The position numbers were made by a program, and so were the translations under genes. A DNA stretch of 64,000 nucleotides from Cycas panzhihuaensis (lineage: Eukaryota; Cycadophyta): positions 70,501,741 to 70,565,740 of the forward strand of contig CM041465.1 in NCBI GenBank assembly GCA_023213395.1, in the 5' to 3' direction. The notes beneath the pieces were generated by a model that saw only the letters and a program-made list of their open reading frames with translations, had not been told where the DNA came from and did not search any database. Below, one piece after another: positions 48,707-61,114 of the stretch (positions within the stretch are counted from its first letter, which is position 1; every line of letters begins with the position of its first letter).

Positions 48707-51280
48707 TATGTTGGAGGTTATTCGCTGATTATGCATCTTACATTCGAGTTTTAGAGCTTATATACACCCAATGATGTTAGTTTTACATTGGCTTATAATT
48801 TTATATATCGATCACTTACATATTTGCAAATAAAGGATCCATAGTATAATCACATCCATAGTGTTACATTCTTTTCTACATTAAGATAATTCTACTATAA
48901 GTGTTAGTGGCAATTTTTATCATAGTATTTTTCATATTCCTACTATGCTAGGTTAATATTTATCATAAGTGTTGGTAACTTTTCTCTAAGTCGCTCTTTT
49001 TATCTTGGAGCAACCATTCTCACTTTATTCTTCCTTCTACTACACTACTTCATTGCATCTCCCATTGATAAACAATGATTTGTCATTTATTGCCATCACT
49101 TTCATAGTCCCTTATTTATTCCTTCCATTTTCAAAAGATACCATATCTCTCTGGCTAGTTACAAAATGGAATTACATTCTTGAAGTTAGTTAAAATTTGG
49201 ACACGTGGTTCATCGTTAGAAATACTCCAAAATATGAAGGTCTTTGAAGAGATCACCTATAACTTACACCAATTTTATCACACATTACTACACCTACCTC
49301 TGTATAACCTGATTCCCGACTCTCCCACCGACACTATAGTTAAACACTAATGGGAACTTGATGACGTATTTATAAAATCATGAGGGATACTTTATAATTG
49401 TTTATTCCCTAGATAACTGCCTAACCTCATTGAGTAAAGTCATTACATATACTAACATAGAAAGTCTTCAAGTTTTGAAGATAACTTTTAACATTAATCC
49501 AGACTTGGAATTTATTCACCTAAAGTGTTAAAGATGAATAAATTAAAATGTGTATGAAAGGACAACGTAAGTGGAGGAGGAATAATCAATCTTTTCGATC
49601 TTATCAAGCAAGCGACGATAAAAAACTTCAAGGCTGACCAACGGTCATTGCTTACACGCAGCCTTTCTTATTTTACGATGTATCTTCATGCTCCCAAACC
49701 ACAAAAGATTTACTTGTGCAAGTCTTCAATCTAAGAGCACCTTAAAGACCTTCAACTTTAAGGATCTTATTGAGTAAGTTCATCAAATTTGATTAGACCT
49801 TTGATACCAACTTTTCATAATTATTACATCAAATTTTATCGATGTTGCTTTTAGTGGAAGAAGATATTTTTAGGCTGCCACATCAAAGTGCTGTAAAAAT
49901 CAAAGTTAACCTCTCTCAGAAAGGTGGCAATTCTGTGAAAGTAGGGGGGTAGATACAAAATAAACATCCTCACGGGACAACAAATGCTCTCAACAATCTA
50001 AAAATAGTTCCTCAAGTGCCAAGGCTAAAATAATCAACCTGCATCTAAATCTAATAATAAAAGAGCATCTAATTCATGTACTCAAAAATTTATGGAATTG
50101 GAATCAAATAATTATGTGTGAAAGGTATTTGAACGTAACTATTGACTACGCCAAATATTATAAAATCCAAAGCACTACTAAGCCTACCAAAAATATTAAT
50201 AGCTGCCTATGGTATACATAATGATCGATACTACTTTCAAGACGTTGCATAACATAATTCTGCTTTATGCATACCTTCAAAGTTAATTATGGCACACTTC
50301 ATCAAATGATATCGATAGATCCACTTAAGATATCGATACGTCATCAGGGTTATACTTATTTCATCAAGCTTCCTCCACCACTGAGCCCGCTTAATAATGC
50401 CACCTTAAATACTTCATCCAGATCGTGGATATTAAGAGAACACAACATATGACTTGCCATCACCAGCTCTTTCAAGATTTAACCATGTGAAGTCTCATGG
50501 CTGTTATAAATGGCTAAAAATTATCTCAAGAAGTTTCAATGACTCTCGAACCATTTGCCTAAACTCCTAGGCCTCTCTAGATTTTACCCTTGTTGATGTT
50601 TCTTACTTTATATTTCAACTTTAAAGCAAAACCTACTTATCCCCTTTATCCACCTCACGTCTCTCATGGATTTGATTCGAAAGGTAACTATAAATAATCG
50701 TAGCTTCTACGCCTTATTCACCCTTCTTCAAATACATTATGGTTATGACTAAAATTCGATAGAAAACTTTTTCGCCTAATCTAGCCTCACTGTATCCTCT
50801 CTTAAAAGTTCAACTCGGGTGGTTGACGACGATTCTTTTATTTTTATCGCAACTTTAACCTCCTATTCTGGGGATGTTCAAGCTAAGAGTTGACTTACGC
50901 CCAAACTATCCATTAAGTAAGCGTTAAGAAGAATCAAAACATTCATCCAACCAAACCCAAATGCAGAAATTAATCGCATCGAGAAAGATCCCTCAAGGGG
51001 AGGATTTTTATTCGAAAGAATAACAACCCCATTTAAGAATTCTGATGCTCGCACTCCCATTTCCTATTTTTGTGTCCAAGATGAGAATAGGTGTTGATGT
51101 GCCCTCCACAAAAATGTGACATCAATGGAAGCCACTGTATCGGCCTCTCGTGAAGTGTGAGTTGTTCTAAATACCAAAAGATGCTAAAACAATCAAAGCA
51201 AGACAAAGTTGACTAGTTAACTACTCTAAGTGTTGAATATATAATTTCTATCTCTTCTCATGCTTAATCCATTATCACAT
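48707..51280 (+). repeat. Inverted-repeat arm 1 with copia gag-protease remnant
   Basis: This arm is matched in reverse orientation by 61568-64000, from TTGATTATGCATCTTACATT-like sequence at its left to TCCATTATCACAT at the N gap. In the plus direction it carries a gag remnant (frame 49005-49193 ends LWLVTKWNYILEVS; then NTPKYEGL, and near 49520 DLEFIHLKV.KMNKLK). A degenerate protease entry lies near 50425 (SRSWILR..HNI.LA, where the other arm reads LDRGY.SNTTYDLP). A GA-rich tract (CTCAAGGGGAGGATT, about 50992) resembles a polypurine tract. Many small indels separate the arms, so they are old copies and not a recent perfect palindrome. Confidence 0.8.
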
Positions 51281-51780
51281 NNNNNNNNNNNNNNNNNNNN
51301 NNNNNNNNNNNNNNNNNNNNNNNNNNNNNNNNNNNNNNNNNNNNNNNNNNNNNNNNNNNNNNNNNNNNNNNNNNNNNNNNNNNNNNNNNNNNNNNNNNNN
51401 NNNNNNNNNNNNNNNNNNNNNNNNNNNNNNNNNNNNNNNNNNNNNNNNNNNNNNNNNNNNNNNNNNNNNNNNNNNNNNNNNNNNNNNNNNNNNNNNNNNN
51501 NNNNNNNNNNNNNNNNNNNNNNNNNNNNNNNNNNNNNNNNNNNNNNNNNNNNNNNNNNNNNNNNNNNNNNNNNNNNNNNNNNNNNNNNNNNNNNNNNNNN
51601 NNNNNNNNNNNNNNNNNNNNNNNNNNNNNNNNNNNNNNNNNNNNNNNNNNNNNNNNNNNNNNNNNNNNNNNNNNNNNNNNNNNNNNNNNNNNNNNNNNNN
51701 NNNNNNNNNNNNNNNNNNNNNNNNNNNNNNNNNNNNNNNNNNNNNNNNNNNNNNNNNNNNNNNNNNNNNNNNNNNNNNNN
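51281..51780. other. Assembly gap, 500 N
   Basis: Exactly 500 undetermined bases, the usual placeholder for a gap of unknown size. It lies at the inner end of inverted-repeat arm 1. Confidence 0.99.
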
Positions 51781-51899
51781 AATTTACTAGGGTATATTAT
51801 GTATCGAAGATCTTGATTAGAACACTTCTTTCATCCTAAGAGATCTATAAATAAGGTATGAAGGTGGAACTCCTATGATGACAATGACTAATTAAAGAT

Positions 51900-52860
51900 C
51901 CAAAATAGAACTTTGTTGTCATAGCTCTTTGGGAAAGTCAAGACAACTTCTAGATGTCCGAGAAGGTTCAATCTTAGAGGAACTCCTATGCCTTTATTTC
52001 CAATGTAGATAATGTGAGTAAGTTGTGGCATAATTCGTGGGGTACCTTAATTATAGGAGTATTACCGCTAAAGAGGTTGAAGATGGTGGTAGGATTATAC
52101 GTAGGTTACCTACTTAGATGGTGTGTGCGAAGGGTGTATGTATGACAAGTACCACTACTACCCTTTTGCTCAGGATAATGCCTAGAGAGCTAAGGAGAAG
52201 TTAGAGCTTATACATTTAAACATAATGGGTCCTCTTCTTAACCCTTCAATATCAGGATCTCATTATATCCCTATATTTGTAGATGATTATATAGGAAGGC
52301 TTGGGTTTACTTTCTCAAGAATAAGTCAGACGTGTTTGATTGCTTTCATGATTGGAAAGCGATGGTTGAAATACATTTGATAAGAAAATAAAGTCATTAA
52401 GAAGTAATAACAGTAAGGAATACGGTAACCATGTGTTCAATCAGTTCTGCGGTGATCATGGTATAAAGTGGAAATTTATAGTCTTGTATAGTCCACAACA
52501 GAATAAAGTTGTTGAAAGAAAAAACCATACTATGATGGAGATGGCGAGGTGTATGGTGCATGCTAAAAACCTACCATTGAAGTTTTGGGCAGAAGCTGTG
52601 GCGACTGCTGTTTATATTTTAAATCGGATACCCACTCAAAATTTGTAGCATGATCCTTGAAGAAAAATAGACTAGTTATAAACATCATTAGTCATTTAAG
52701 GACGTGTAGGTATATTGTATACACCCACATCCCAGATGATACTCATAAGAAGTTGGATCTAAAGAGTCTAAAGTGCATATTGATGGGGTAAGAATAAAGC
52801 CTATAGTATGGGACCCATAGGGGAAAGATTGTGGTTAGTTAGGATGTAAAATTTAATGAG
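51900..52860 (+). pseudogene. I: integrase
   Basis: Reads EKLELIHLNIMGPLLNPSIS (first Asp now Asn), FVDDYIGR (second Asp region), then the open frame 52433-52648: CGDHGIKWKFIVLYSPQQNK, VVERKNHTMMEMARCMVHAK and FWAEAVATAVYILNRIPTQ. This is the copia integrase core with the catalytic Glu region intact (QQN.V.ERKN). The C-terminal part follows in broken frames. Confidence 0.82.
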
Positions 52861-52863
52861 ACA

Positions 52864-54620
52864 TTGGCGTATCATGTTGGTGATCATCATAAACCTTTTT
52901 ACCCCCTTCTCCCATTCCTAAAGTCATCAAGTGAAGAGGACAAGGGGCGATCCTTTGGAACACCTAAGGAAGAAGGATCAAGTGGGACGAGTAATAGTGA
53001 GGAGCCACCACAAGATAAAGTACCTCTAACAACAGGTCCTTCAATACCTTTATGGGCAAGGAAGACTTTAGAAGATTTCAGTGTGGTGATACATACTATA
53101 ACTGATTATTGAATAACAAAGTTAGCATGCAATCAAAATTTGTTGGTAGACACCAATGACTCGATTGATCTTGATTCATTTGATGAAGTAAAGGAGATCC
53201 ATGATAGAGAGTTGCAATAGAGGAGGAGTATAGTTCTTTGCTAAATAATGATACATGGGATTTAGTTCTATTACCTCGACGAAGAACCTTGTTGGATGCA
53301 AGTGGGTCTACAAGATAAAGTTTTGCTCACGATAGAAGGTGGACAAGTATTAGGCTAGACTTGTTACTCAAGGATTCAAGAAAAAGAAGGAAGTAACTAT
53401 GAGGAGATGTTTACACTAGTCTCTAGAATGATAATGGTGCGATTACTCATTTCCTTAGTAGGCTGCTTAAAATTGAGGTTACACTACATGGATGTAAAGT
53501 CTGCATTCCTTAATGGAATTTAAAGGAGGAGATATATATGTCGTAGCCTCTAGGATTTATTAAGGATGGCTAGGAGCACCTTGTTTGTTGTCTAAAGAAG
53601 TCAATGTGTGGCCTAAAATAAGCACCTCATGCTTGGTATGAAAGATAGATGCTAAGTTCAAAGTTAAAGGTTTTGAGATTTCAAAACTTGACCTAAATTA
53701 TATGTGAAGAGAAGAGGGACTTTAATAGTTACTTGTGTTATGTATGTGGATGATTTAGTCATTAGCAATAATTGTGGCAAGGTTATTTCTAAATTCAAAT
53801 CTAATTTGGGAGCTTTATTTGACATAGCCAGGCCTTAGGAGACTTTACTACTTCTTAGGTATTCGGGTTAGGTAGAGATGACCCGGATCGTGTTGTTGTA
53901 GTTGCGGTATGTGAAGAACTTGCTAGAGAAATTTGGAATGTAGAATTACAAACCAATTGCAACACCATATGTAAAAGGTACAAAGTTGCAGAAGGATATG
54001 GCTAAGCCCTTTATAGATGGCACAAAGTATTTCTGTTGGTAGGGAGTTTGATCTATTTGACTCATACCAGGCCTGATATCACATATGATGTCGGGTTAGT
54101 TTCCTACTATATGAAGAATCCTCAAGAATCTCATTTGGTTGCTTTCTGAAGTGAATTCTAAAGTATTTGAAAGGGACAATCAATCTTGATCTTAAACACT
54201 ATTGAGGTGAAGAGATACAATTGCATGGCTATACAAATGTTGATTGGAGAGGAGATTTCAATGATCGAAAGTCCATTGTTGGATATCTGTTTCGTGTTGG
54301 TAATAGATTTATTTTATGATGGTCAAAGAAGCAGCAGACGGTGGCACTATCTTCTACAGAGTAGAATATTAGGGACTCAGTGCAGGTACAAAGGAAGTCA
54401 TATGGTTACAAGGTCTCTTGGAATTTCTTAGAGTTTCAAATGGACACCTAATTATCTTTGTTGATAATCAAAGTACCATTTACCTATCAAAGAATCTAGA
54501 TATACGAAGCACATTAAGATTCATCACCATTACATTCATGAATAGATCAAATCGGAAGCTACGGGTCAACTCTTGCGGTGAATTTCAACTTATGGATGTG
54601 TTACCCAAACCTCACTAAGA
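52864..54620 (+). pseudogene. I: reverse transcriptase and RNase H
   Basis: The linker frame 52864-53112 is acidic and Ser-rich (SSSEEDKGRSFGTPKEEGSS), as usual between integrase and RT. RT reads EYSSLLNNDTWDLVLLP, then GLK-APHAWYER (stop for Gln, His for Arg) and an intact catalytic MYVDDLVIS near 53740. RNase H follows in fragments: VKRYNCMAIQMLIG.. (54186 on), VDNQSTIYLSKN and a final DVLPKPH. Stops and frameshifts abound. Confidence 0.78.
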
Positions 54621-54777
54621 TCAATTCATGAAGATGTATACTGGACTTGGACTTACTAATATTATCCTTAAGGGGGGATATATCAACAAGGATAAAGAAG
54701 CTGCAAGATAGTCCCAACCTTCGTGATAATATAGTTATTGCAGTTAGTAGGCTCCCCACATTTACATTAAGGGGGAA

Positions 54778-55139
54778 TGTTAACATGGCAATTAATTGTT
54801 AAGCCACTATGTTAATATTAATGTGGTTTAACTAAGGTGATTAAGCAAAAAGATGAGACTATTCAGAGGGTCACAACCCTAATTAGGGTGACACCTCTTG
54901 GAAGAATATAAATGCCTTGAGCCCTTATATATTCATTGTATCAAGCCATTGCGAAATAATCAATGTGATCCAACAAGGATCTTTTGGTGGTGGGTTTTTT
55001 CTTGAAAGGGTTTTCCCACGTAAATCCTGTGTACTATGCATATGTTTTCTATGTGTACTCTTGTTTGCTTCTTGTGTATGGTTAAAGATTCTAAAGATGG
55101 GAACATTTGTGTATGATTTCATGTTTCTAAATACCATCA
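54778..55139 (+). repeat. 3' LTR of I
   Basis: Starts TGTTAACATGGCAATTAATTG right after AAGGGGGAA. GAATATAAATGCC is a likely TATA box at about 54905. GGTTTTCCCACGTAAATCC near 55010 is a phrase common just upstream of copia LTR ends. No second copy is in the window, so the right end (near ACCATCA) is an estimate. Confidence 0.6.
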
Positions 55140-55199
55140 TATGATGAGATACCAAGAATACTTATTATCCTATCATTCTAACCTTAATTCCAATGAAAT

Positions 55200-56400
55200 C
55201 TCATTCAAAAGTGGCTCTGGCCCGAAAATCAAAGGAACATGATATGTTTCTTTGAAAGGCAATTCTATTAAAGGCGTATTTTTCATTCCTAGATTATTAC
55301 TAAATCTTCTTTCAATTTATCAAATCTGCTAGAAAGATCTTATTGTCAAATTCTAGAAAGATAGATTTGTTACCAAACAACCTTTAAACAAATTAAAAAT
55401 AATTGCTTCAGGACCTATAGATCATAAAATATGTCTCTATAATCTAACAAGTTTTTAACACTCTAAAGCAAAAGTTTTTAATGGCTTCATAGCTAAATCT
55501 AATCCAATCAGTATGTTATGGCATGTTGAGTTTGGCCATATAAGTTATGGCAAACTTTAGTACTTAAGCAAGTATGATATGGTTCATGGATTGTCCACCT
55601 TAAGTACAATCTATAGTATTTGCAAAGCCTGCATAACAGACAAGCAACACATAGATCCTTTTCTACATAAGACTATATTTAGAGTAAAAATTCCACTTGA
55701 ATTTATACACTCTAATATTTATAGTCCTTTCCAAGTATTATCGTACTCTGACGTAAATATTTTGTTACTTTTATCGATGATTTTTCTAGAAAATACTGGT
55801 TTTATATGCTTAAAATAAGAAGTTAGGTGTTTGACATCTTTGTTGAATTTAAAACATTAGTAGAAAATTAAATCAACTCTAAAATAAAAATTTTTAGATC
55901 AGATAATGTAAAAGAATACTTAAGTGATAAGCTTACCTCATACTACAGAAAGTACAGAATATGATTCTAGCATTCTATCGCATATAGCCCTCAACAAAAT
56001 GGTGTTTCTGAACATAAAAATCATACTCTCTTAGAAATGACCCATTGTATATTACATGTAAGATCTAAAGTTGTGAAATTTGAAGTAATAACTTTGCTCA
56101 ACTATCTTTTAAATCAATTACCAAGCAAATCACTATATAATGTTACACTAGAATAGAAATGGTTTGGTTAAAAACCTTCTATTAAACATCTTAAAATCTT
56201 TAGAAGCATTACATAGGGGCATGTTCCCAAAGAAAAACATAAGAAACTTGACCCTAAAAGTTCTAAATACATTTTTGTTAGCTCCAGTAAAGAAAGTAAA
56301 GCCTATTGGCCTTTTAATCCAATCCCACACAAGATTTCGATTATGCATGATGTTGTATTTTATGAAGAGGAATCTTCATCAAATACCACTTATATAGAAC
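55200..56400 (+). pseudogene. J: protease end and integrase
   Basis: Protease tail IKGVFFIPRLLLNLLSIYQI, then the finger LWHVEFGHISYGKLQYLSKY (CAA now TAG) with ICKACITDKQH. The core reads VKIPLEFIHSNIYSPFQVLS (first Asp changed to Asn). PQQNGVSEHKNHTLLEMTHC is readable near 55995, and a C-terminal EKHKKLDPKS-type segment follows in shifted frames. Confidence 0.8.
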
Positions 56401-56739
56401 TTCCTGTTGATAGTTTGTTAACTAACACTTGTTTATCAGACCCTTTTGATAAACAAGTTGATCCTAAATCAATAGAATCCCTGTCTAATCAAGTTTAGAA
56501 TTAGACATTAATTGAACCTTCTATATCAAATCTGATTAATCAATCAAATTTGTCTAATTAACCCTCCACCTTTACTTCTACAAGGAATAAACAACTAGTA
56601 TGGGTATAAAAGACTCTCTTTGATATTAGATGCGATCTTTGAAATCCATCGGATACTAGGAAAACTCGTTCTTATACTAATGGCCAAAGTTATAGCCATA
56701 GATGATCTAAAAACCTCGAGGAAATAAATAATATGGCAA

Positions 56740-57620
56740 TAAGCCATGCAAGCTGAATTTGATGCACTTAAAAAGAATTCAATTTGGGACTTAGTTACCC
56801 TTCCCCCTAGTGAAAAATATAAGGCTCAACTAGTAGCCAAAGGTTTCTCTTAAATTAATGGTATTGATTATCACGAAACCTTTGCTCTTGTAGCTAAAAT
56901 GAATACTATTGAAACTATCCTAGCTTTAGCAGCCAAATTTGGCTGGCAAATTCATCAAATGGATGCTAAAAGCACCTTTTTAAATGGCAATCTCAAAGAA
57001 GAAATCTATATGAAACAACCACCTAGTTTCATAGATAATCCTAGTCTTGTTTGTAAGTTAAAAAAATCTTTATATGGTTTAAAACAAGCTTCTCGAGCTT
57101 GGTATATAAAGATAGATGACTACCTTACACAAAATGGATATACTAAGTGCATTAATAATCCCAATCTCTACTTCGAATAAGAAAAGAAGAATATTACTAT
57201 CTTAATTCTTTATGTAGATGATATAATTATAACTAAATCTTCAATTTCAAACATTCATCAATTAAAAACTATCTTAATGGATAAATTTGAAATGACCAAC
57301 TTAGGTCTTTTACATTATTTCTTATGTTTGTAAATTTATCAAGCTAATTCAAAGATAACCATTTCATAACCTAAGCATACACTTGATTTGATTAAAATGT
57401 TTAATATGGAAAATGCTAAACCAGTCTCAAATCTTTTACAATCAGGTGTTAAACTATCAATTAATTATCCTACACCTCTATTTGACCCTATCACTTATCA
57501 CCAACTTATACGTAGTTCAATCTACCTAATACATACCTACCCAGACATCTTATATGCTGTAGCTTTTTGCTCTAGATGCATGCAGAAACCTCATGTGTCT
57601 CACTAGAAAGCTATAAAATA
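56740..57620 (+). pseudogene. J: reverse transcriptase
   Basis: Reads QAEFDALKKNSIWDLVTLPP, KAQLVAKGFS-INGIDYHETF, then a 94-codon open frame (56899-57180) with IHQMDAKSTFLNGNLKEEIY, MKQPPSFID and KSLYGLKQASRAWYIKIDDY. The catalytic loop near 57210 is intact: LILYVDDIIITKSS. FEMTNLGLLHYFL and LIRSSIYLIHTYPDILYAVA follow. The few stops are mostly CAA to TAA changes. Confidence 0.87.
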
Positions 57621-58140
57621 AATTTTAAGATACCTACAAGGTATAATATTCCATAACCTAACCTATCATTCATGTCGTACCAACCTAAAATTAATAGACT
57701 CTTCAAACTGGGTAGGAGACTCAAATGATTGCAAGTCAACAATAAGTTACATTTTCTTTTTAAACTCCACAAATTACTTAGTCTAGCAAGAAAATATAAG
57801 CATTAACCCTATCCATAACTAAAGCTGAATATTGAGTACTTGAAGCTAGTAAAGAATCACTCTAGCTTAAATCTCTATTAAGTAAACTTGAATTATTTTC
57901 TAACTCTCTAATTGAAATTAAAGTTGATAATCAAAGTGTGATTTCTATTCACTAATCCTATTGCTCACTCTAGAATAAAACACATAGAATTACATCAACA
58001 CTTTATATGTAATCTTGTAAATGATGATATTATTTACTTGTCTTATTATCCTATAGACTTACAGATTGCAAATATTCTCACAAAGCCATTGATTGAAGTA
58101 AAGTTCTTAAAGCTTAGAAATTATTGAAGATTTAAAAGTC
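57620..58140 (+). pseudogene. J: RNase H
   Basis: Reads ILRYLQGIIFHNLTYHSC, LIDSSNWVGDSNDCKSTISY and an IKHIELHQHFI-type segment in a shifted frame, ending near TKPLIEVKFLKLRN. These are copia RNase H motifs with stops between them. Confidence 0.75.
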
Positions 58141-58245
58141 CTCTTTAAAGGGGATCAACATGCTAAAGCCTTCTTCATCTTTATCTTCTCTTCTTACTTC
58201 TTCTTATCTATTATATATTGTATAAAAGATAATATTAAAGGGGGG

Positions 58246-58645
58246 TGTTAGAATATTATTATATCTAATATTACCTTTTATATTACTTTATTAAATAATC
58301 TTATTATTATAAGGTTCATTGAAAAAATGTAGTTATCTTTTCAATAAACCTCTCCATCTATTTATCTCTTCTTAGATTCTAGGAAGATGGTCCTAATTGG
58401 TAATAATGGATGAAATACTAGTCTAAATGATCATGAGGTAGTTAGAATGGTTAGATTTGTTAGTTTACAATAATGCTAGTTATGATTATAGAATTTGGAA
58501 TACTGTCTATATTAGAGATATAGGATGAGATCCTCTAAACTATGTAACATTTTCTTACTTATTAATTAATAAATATATCTATTTTGAGGTGGTTTTTTTA
58601 TCCACATTAGGGGTTTTCCACACAATCCAATCTACATGTCATGTA
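58246..58645 (+). repeat. 3' LTR of J
   Basis: Starts TGTTAGAATATTATTATATC after the polypurine tract. The phrase GGGGTTTTCCACACAATCC near 58612 matches the usual near-end phrase of copia LTRs. The right end is an estimate because no partner is visible. Confidence 0.55.
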
Positions 58646-60134
58646 CATGGTTTATTTGTACTTTTTTAGATAAAATGTAAATTGTTATTTATTTGTTATA
58701 ACTTTCCTGTTACAAAATGAAAATATTACAAATAGAAAATAATCCCTCTCTCCAACAGTAACAATGTTCTTATAAGTTAGAGGTAGAGAAAATTGTAATG
58801 ACTTGATTACTACAAGAAATAAACTAGCCTTTTAAGTTATGTATAACATATATACTAATAGTTGAAAGATAGACAATATCATCCTAATGGATGTAAGGAG
58901 ATGTTATGGATCCTTCCTCTAAGAGGATGTAGATAGATTAAAATGATCACCCATCATAGAGGATGCAAAGATTTAACTATCTCCACAAATGTAGAGAGAA
59001 GTAAAGGATCAATCAGACTATTTCTTGCAATCTAGGAGCTTCATAGCCATTACACTAATAATTAAGTGAAGATATATACTTATTACTTTCTAGATTAGTT
59101 TAGATTAGCTTACCTTAGTTTGTTTACATGTACATGCTCTTATTCTCTTGTTGGTTTGTTACATGAATGTGTTTATTTTTAGTCAATAATAATTATGACC
59201 ATGGTTGGTGGCTTTATGATTATCCAATTAAGCAATGAGTTAAAGAAAGGCCTCTTAGTACCTCTACGAGACATGTGCCATCCTTCTCTTCCTTTCGTGT
59301 ATAGCATTAATATATCTTACCTTCTTGTTTGGACCTTTTTTCATTAAAAGCTTTTATTTTTTAATGTTTTCTTATTTTGATCATCATGATTGTTATAATC
59401 TTACTTTGGTTTTTTATTTTGCTTTTGCAAAAATCCTATTTGTAGCCTACCATAAAATTTACTATAATACTATAAAGAACTATGTGGTACTAATTCTTTG
59501 ACTTCAATTTTTTTTGGCCTATGGGAGGCCATGCATTTATGGTGCCTACCTACAGACCAACTTCCTTTTCCCATTAAAACCATAGGCTTCCCATGAGTTT
59601 GGTTTTAAAACCATGGCTAATTAATACCTCTAGCATTAATTTTTCCTAAAACCATGGGTAATTAGCCCATGGTATTCCTCTAACCTATGAGTCCAAAGCC
59701 ATGGGCCTTAGCCCCTTCATCTTTCTATTTATACCCCCCCCCCCCCACCTTTCATTAGAAAGGGGAGGTCAATTTTTGAACTATTATGCTATTAAAATCT
59801 ATGTAGAAACCTCATATCTTTTAAATTTGATTAGTTGACTTCCACTCTTGGCTCAAGGCTTAAACACTTGATATTATTTGATCACTCTTTGACTAGAGTA
59901 GATTGTCACTAATGTCTCTCCTTCACTCAAAATAAGAAAAACATCTCCTATATTGCAAGGATTTTCATCCTTCATTTAAGGCTTTGTTTCTTTACTTTTT
60001 AGTATTAAATTATCCCCCTTTATGCTTGCTTTTATCTTGGTTTTAATCCTCCTATTCTTTATGATTCACTCTCTTTGACTGATAGTGTCTTATAGAATAA
60101 AGGATGGCCTATATTACTCATTTAGGTTTAGAAA
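58646..60134. other. Intergenic AT-rich DNA, no gene seen
   Basis: No coding frame is supported. It includes a poly-C tract of 14 Cs near 59734-59747 and several CCATGG phrases around 59575-59710. One forms a short perfect hairpin: ACCATGGG (59651-59658) and CCCATGGT (59666-59673) with a 7-base loop. Confidence 0.45.
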
Positions 60135-60164
60135 ATGGTGGTCAATCTTCCATTTCTAAGGCCC

Positions 60165-60890
60165 TCTCTCAATCCGGAGAGGGGAGCATTTCTTCGAATT
60201 TGCGCCATCCTCGCAATAGCAAATAAATTCATCGCCACTCGAAGGGTTGTAACCGCATGTTCCTCCACTCGAATAACATTCCTTACAACTTTGATTTTCA
60301 TCAAAATTCAACATTACTTCAAATCCCCGTCGTAGCTGGGAAAGTAAATCGCTGGGCAAATGGCTCGTTAAACTCCTGTTAATAGGCACTTGGCCATGTA
60401 TTTTACACCCTGACTCACCCAAACCCTCCAATGGATCCAAAAAGTAGTACCAACTGCTATTGCAAGATAATTTGGAAAATGAGGACCAATTTGCTAAGGA
60501 ATCGCAGAGGCTGAAAAAGGTTATGTTCTTGGCATATTGGTTAGAAATTGTAAAGGCAGTGGTGTTCGAGAGGTCAGTGAAATAATCCGATGGGTTGCAA
60601 TCTCCTTCGTCAGCCACATCCTTGACCATTGTAATGGGCCCATGGGAAGGAAACCCCAATTGCTTGGGCTACTGTATGCTGTAGTTATTTCCACCGATAG
60701 GAAGTAGTGGAACATTGTCGACACAATACACCTAAAATTATGGGTGACCGCATCTATACTTCCCTATAACTCCAAAAGGATATGAGATATTTGTATCACC
60801 ACAGCTGGTATTCTGGGGGTAATACTCATAGGAAGAGTCTACATGGGAAATTGTGAGGGAGAGGGAGAGGGAGAGCGCGGAGAAGATGAT
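60165..60890 (-). pseudogene. LRK10-like receptor kinase ectodomain pseudogene
   Basis: On the minus strand it begins with a signal-peptide-like SIIFSALSLSLSLTISHV, then the GUB_WAK_bind domain: YYPQNTSCGDTNISYPFG, KYRCGHP-F-VYC. The long open frame 60156-60659 covers the rest, including a WAK_assoc domain: LLSQLRRGFEVMLNFDENQS, CKECYSSGGTCGYNPSSGDE and FICYCEDGANSKKC. These paired Cys-rich domains form the extracellular part of LRK10L/WAK-like receptor kinases (cell-wall and defence signalling). Three in-frame stops (60738-60740, 60732-60734, 60669-60671) break the first domain, and no membrane segment or kinase domain follows downstream. The sequence is GC-richer than its surroundings, and no retroelement ends are visible beside it. 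Confidence 0.85.
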
Positions 60891-60944
60891 AGAAGTGGAT
60901 CCGTGGGCGAGGCGTGGAGGAGGTGGATGATAAGCGAGAAGCTG

Positions 60945-61015
60945 TCTCTCAATCCGGAGAGGGAGGAAGCATAGTTGTTGTGAATCACAGTCCTCAAAAC
61001 AAATATTGCAGAATA
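60945..61015 (-). pseudogene. Tail of a second, tandem LRK10-like ectodomain copy
   Basis: Directly upstream of the signal peptide of the pseudogene above, the minus strand reads NICFEDCDSQQLCFLPLRIE. This aligns with the end of the ectodomain, FICYCEDGANSKKCSPLRIE. The DNA TCTCTCAATCCGGAGAGGG is identical at 60945-60963 and 60165-60183. The simplest reading is a head-to-tail duplication of the ectodomain exon of which only the 3' end of the upstream copy remains. The alignment is short, so this is tentative. Confidence 0.5.
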
Positions 61016-61114
61016 ACGCGGAATGGGGTTATCTGAAAGTCTTGGGTAATGAAGTTTCGGGGAGGACACAGAAGGGAGTGACGTGAGGGAGGCGACGTTG
61101 AATTCCATGGTCAT

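Larger units (their letters stand above)
51781..55139 (+). mobile_element. Ty1/copia element I, 3' part (left side lost in the gap)
   Basis: Plus strand: GAG-pre-integrase, integrase, RT, RNase H, polypurine tract AAGGGGGAA (54769-54777) and a 3' LTR from 54778. The gag and 5' LTR would lie left of or inside the N gap. The gag-protease in arm 1 could in principle be its missing half, but LTR K and the LTR of I do not look alike. The right LTR end is estimated. Confidence 0.75.
55150..58645 (+). mobile_element. Ty1/copia element J, 5'-truncated
   Basis: Plus strand. It begins in the C-terminal half of the protease directly after the LTR of I, then integrase, RT, RNase H, polypurine tract AAAGGGGGG (58237-58245) and 3' LTR from 58246. 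The abutment with I suggests that I inserted into J and that the left part of J is beyond I or lost. J has the best-preserved RT in the window. Confidence 0.78.

Noticed and set aside
51260-51790. Open frame of 176 codons
   Set aside because: It runs through the 500-N gap; no real sequence supports it.
60839-61114. Minus-strand open frame starting MTMEFNVASLTSL
   Set aside because: It overlaps the signal peptide of the receptor pseudogene in another frame. The frame with recognisable domains is a different one.
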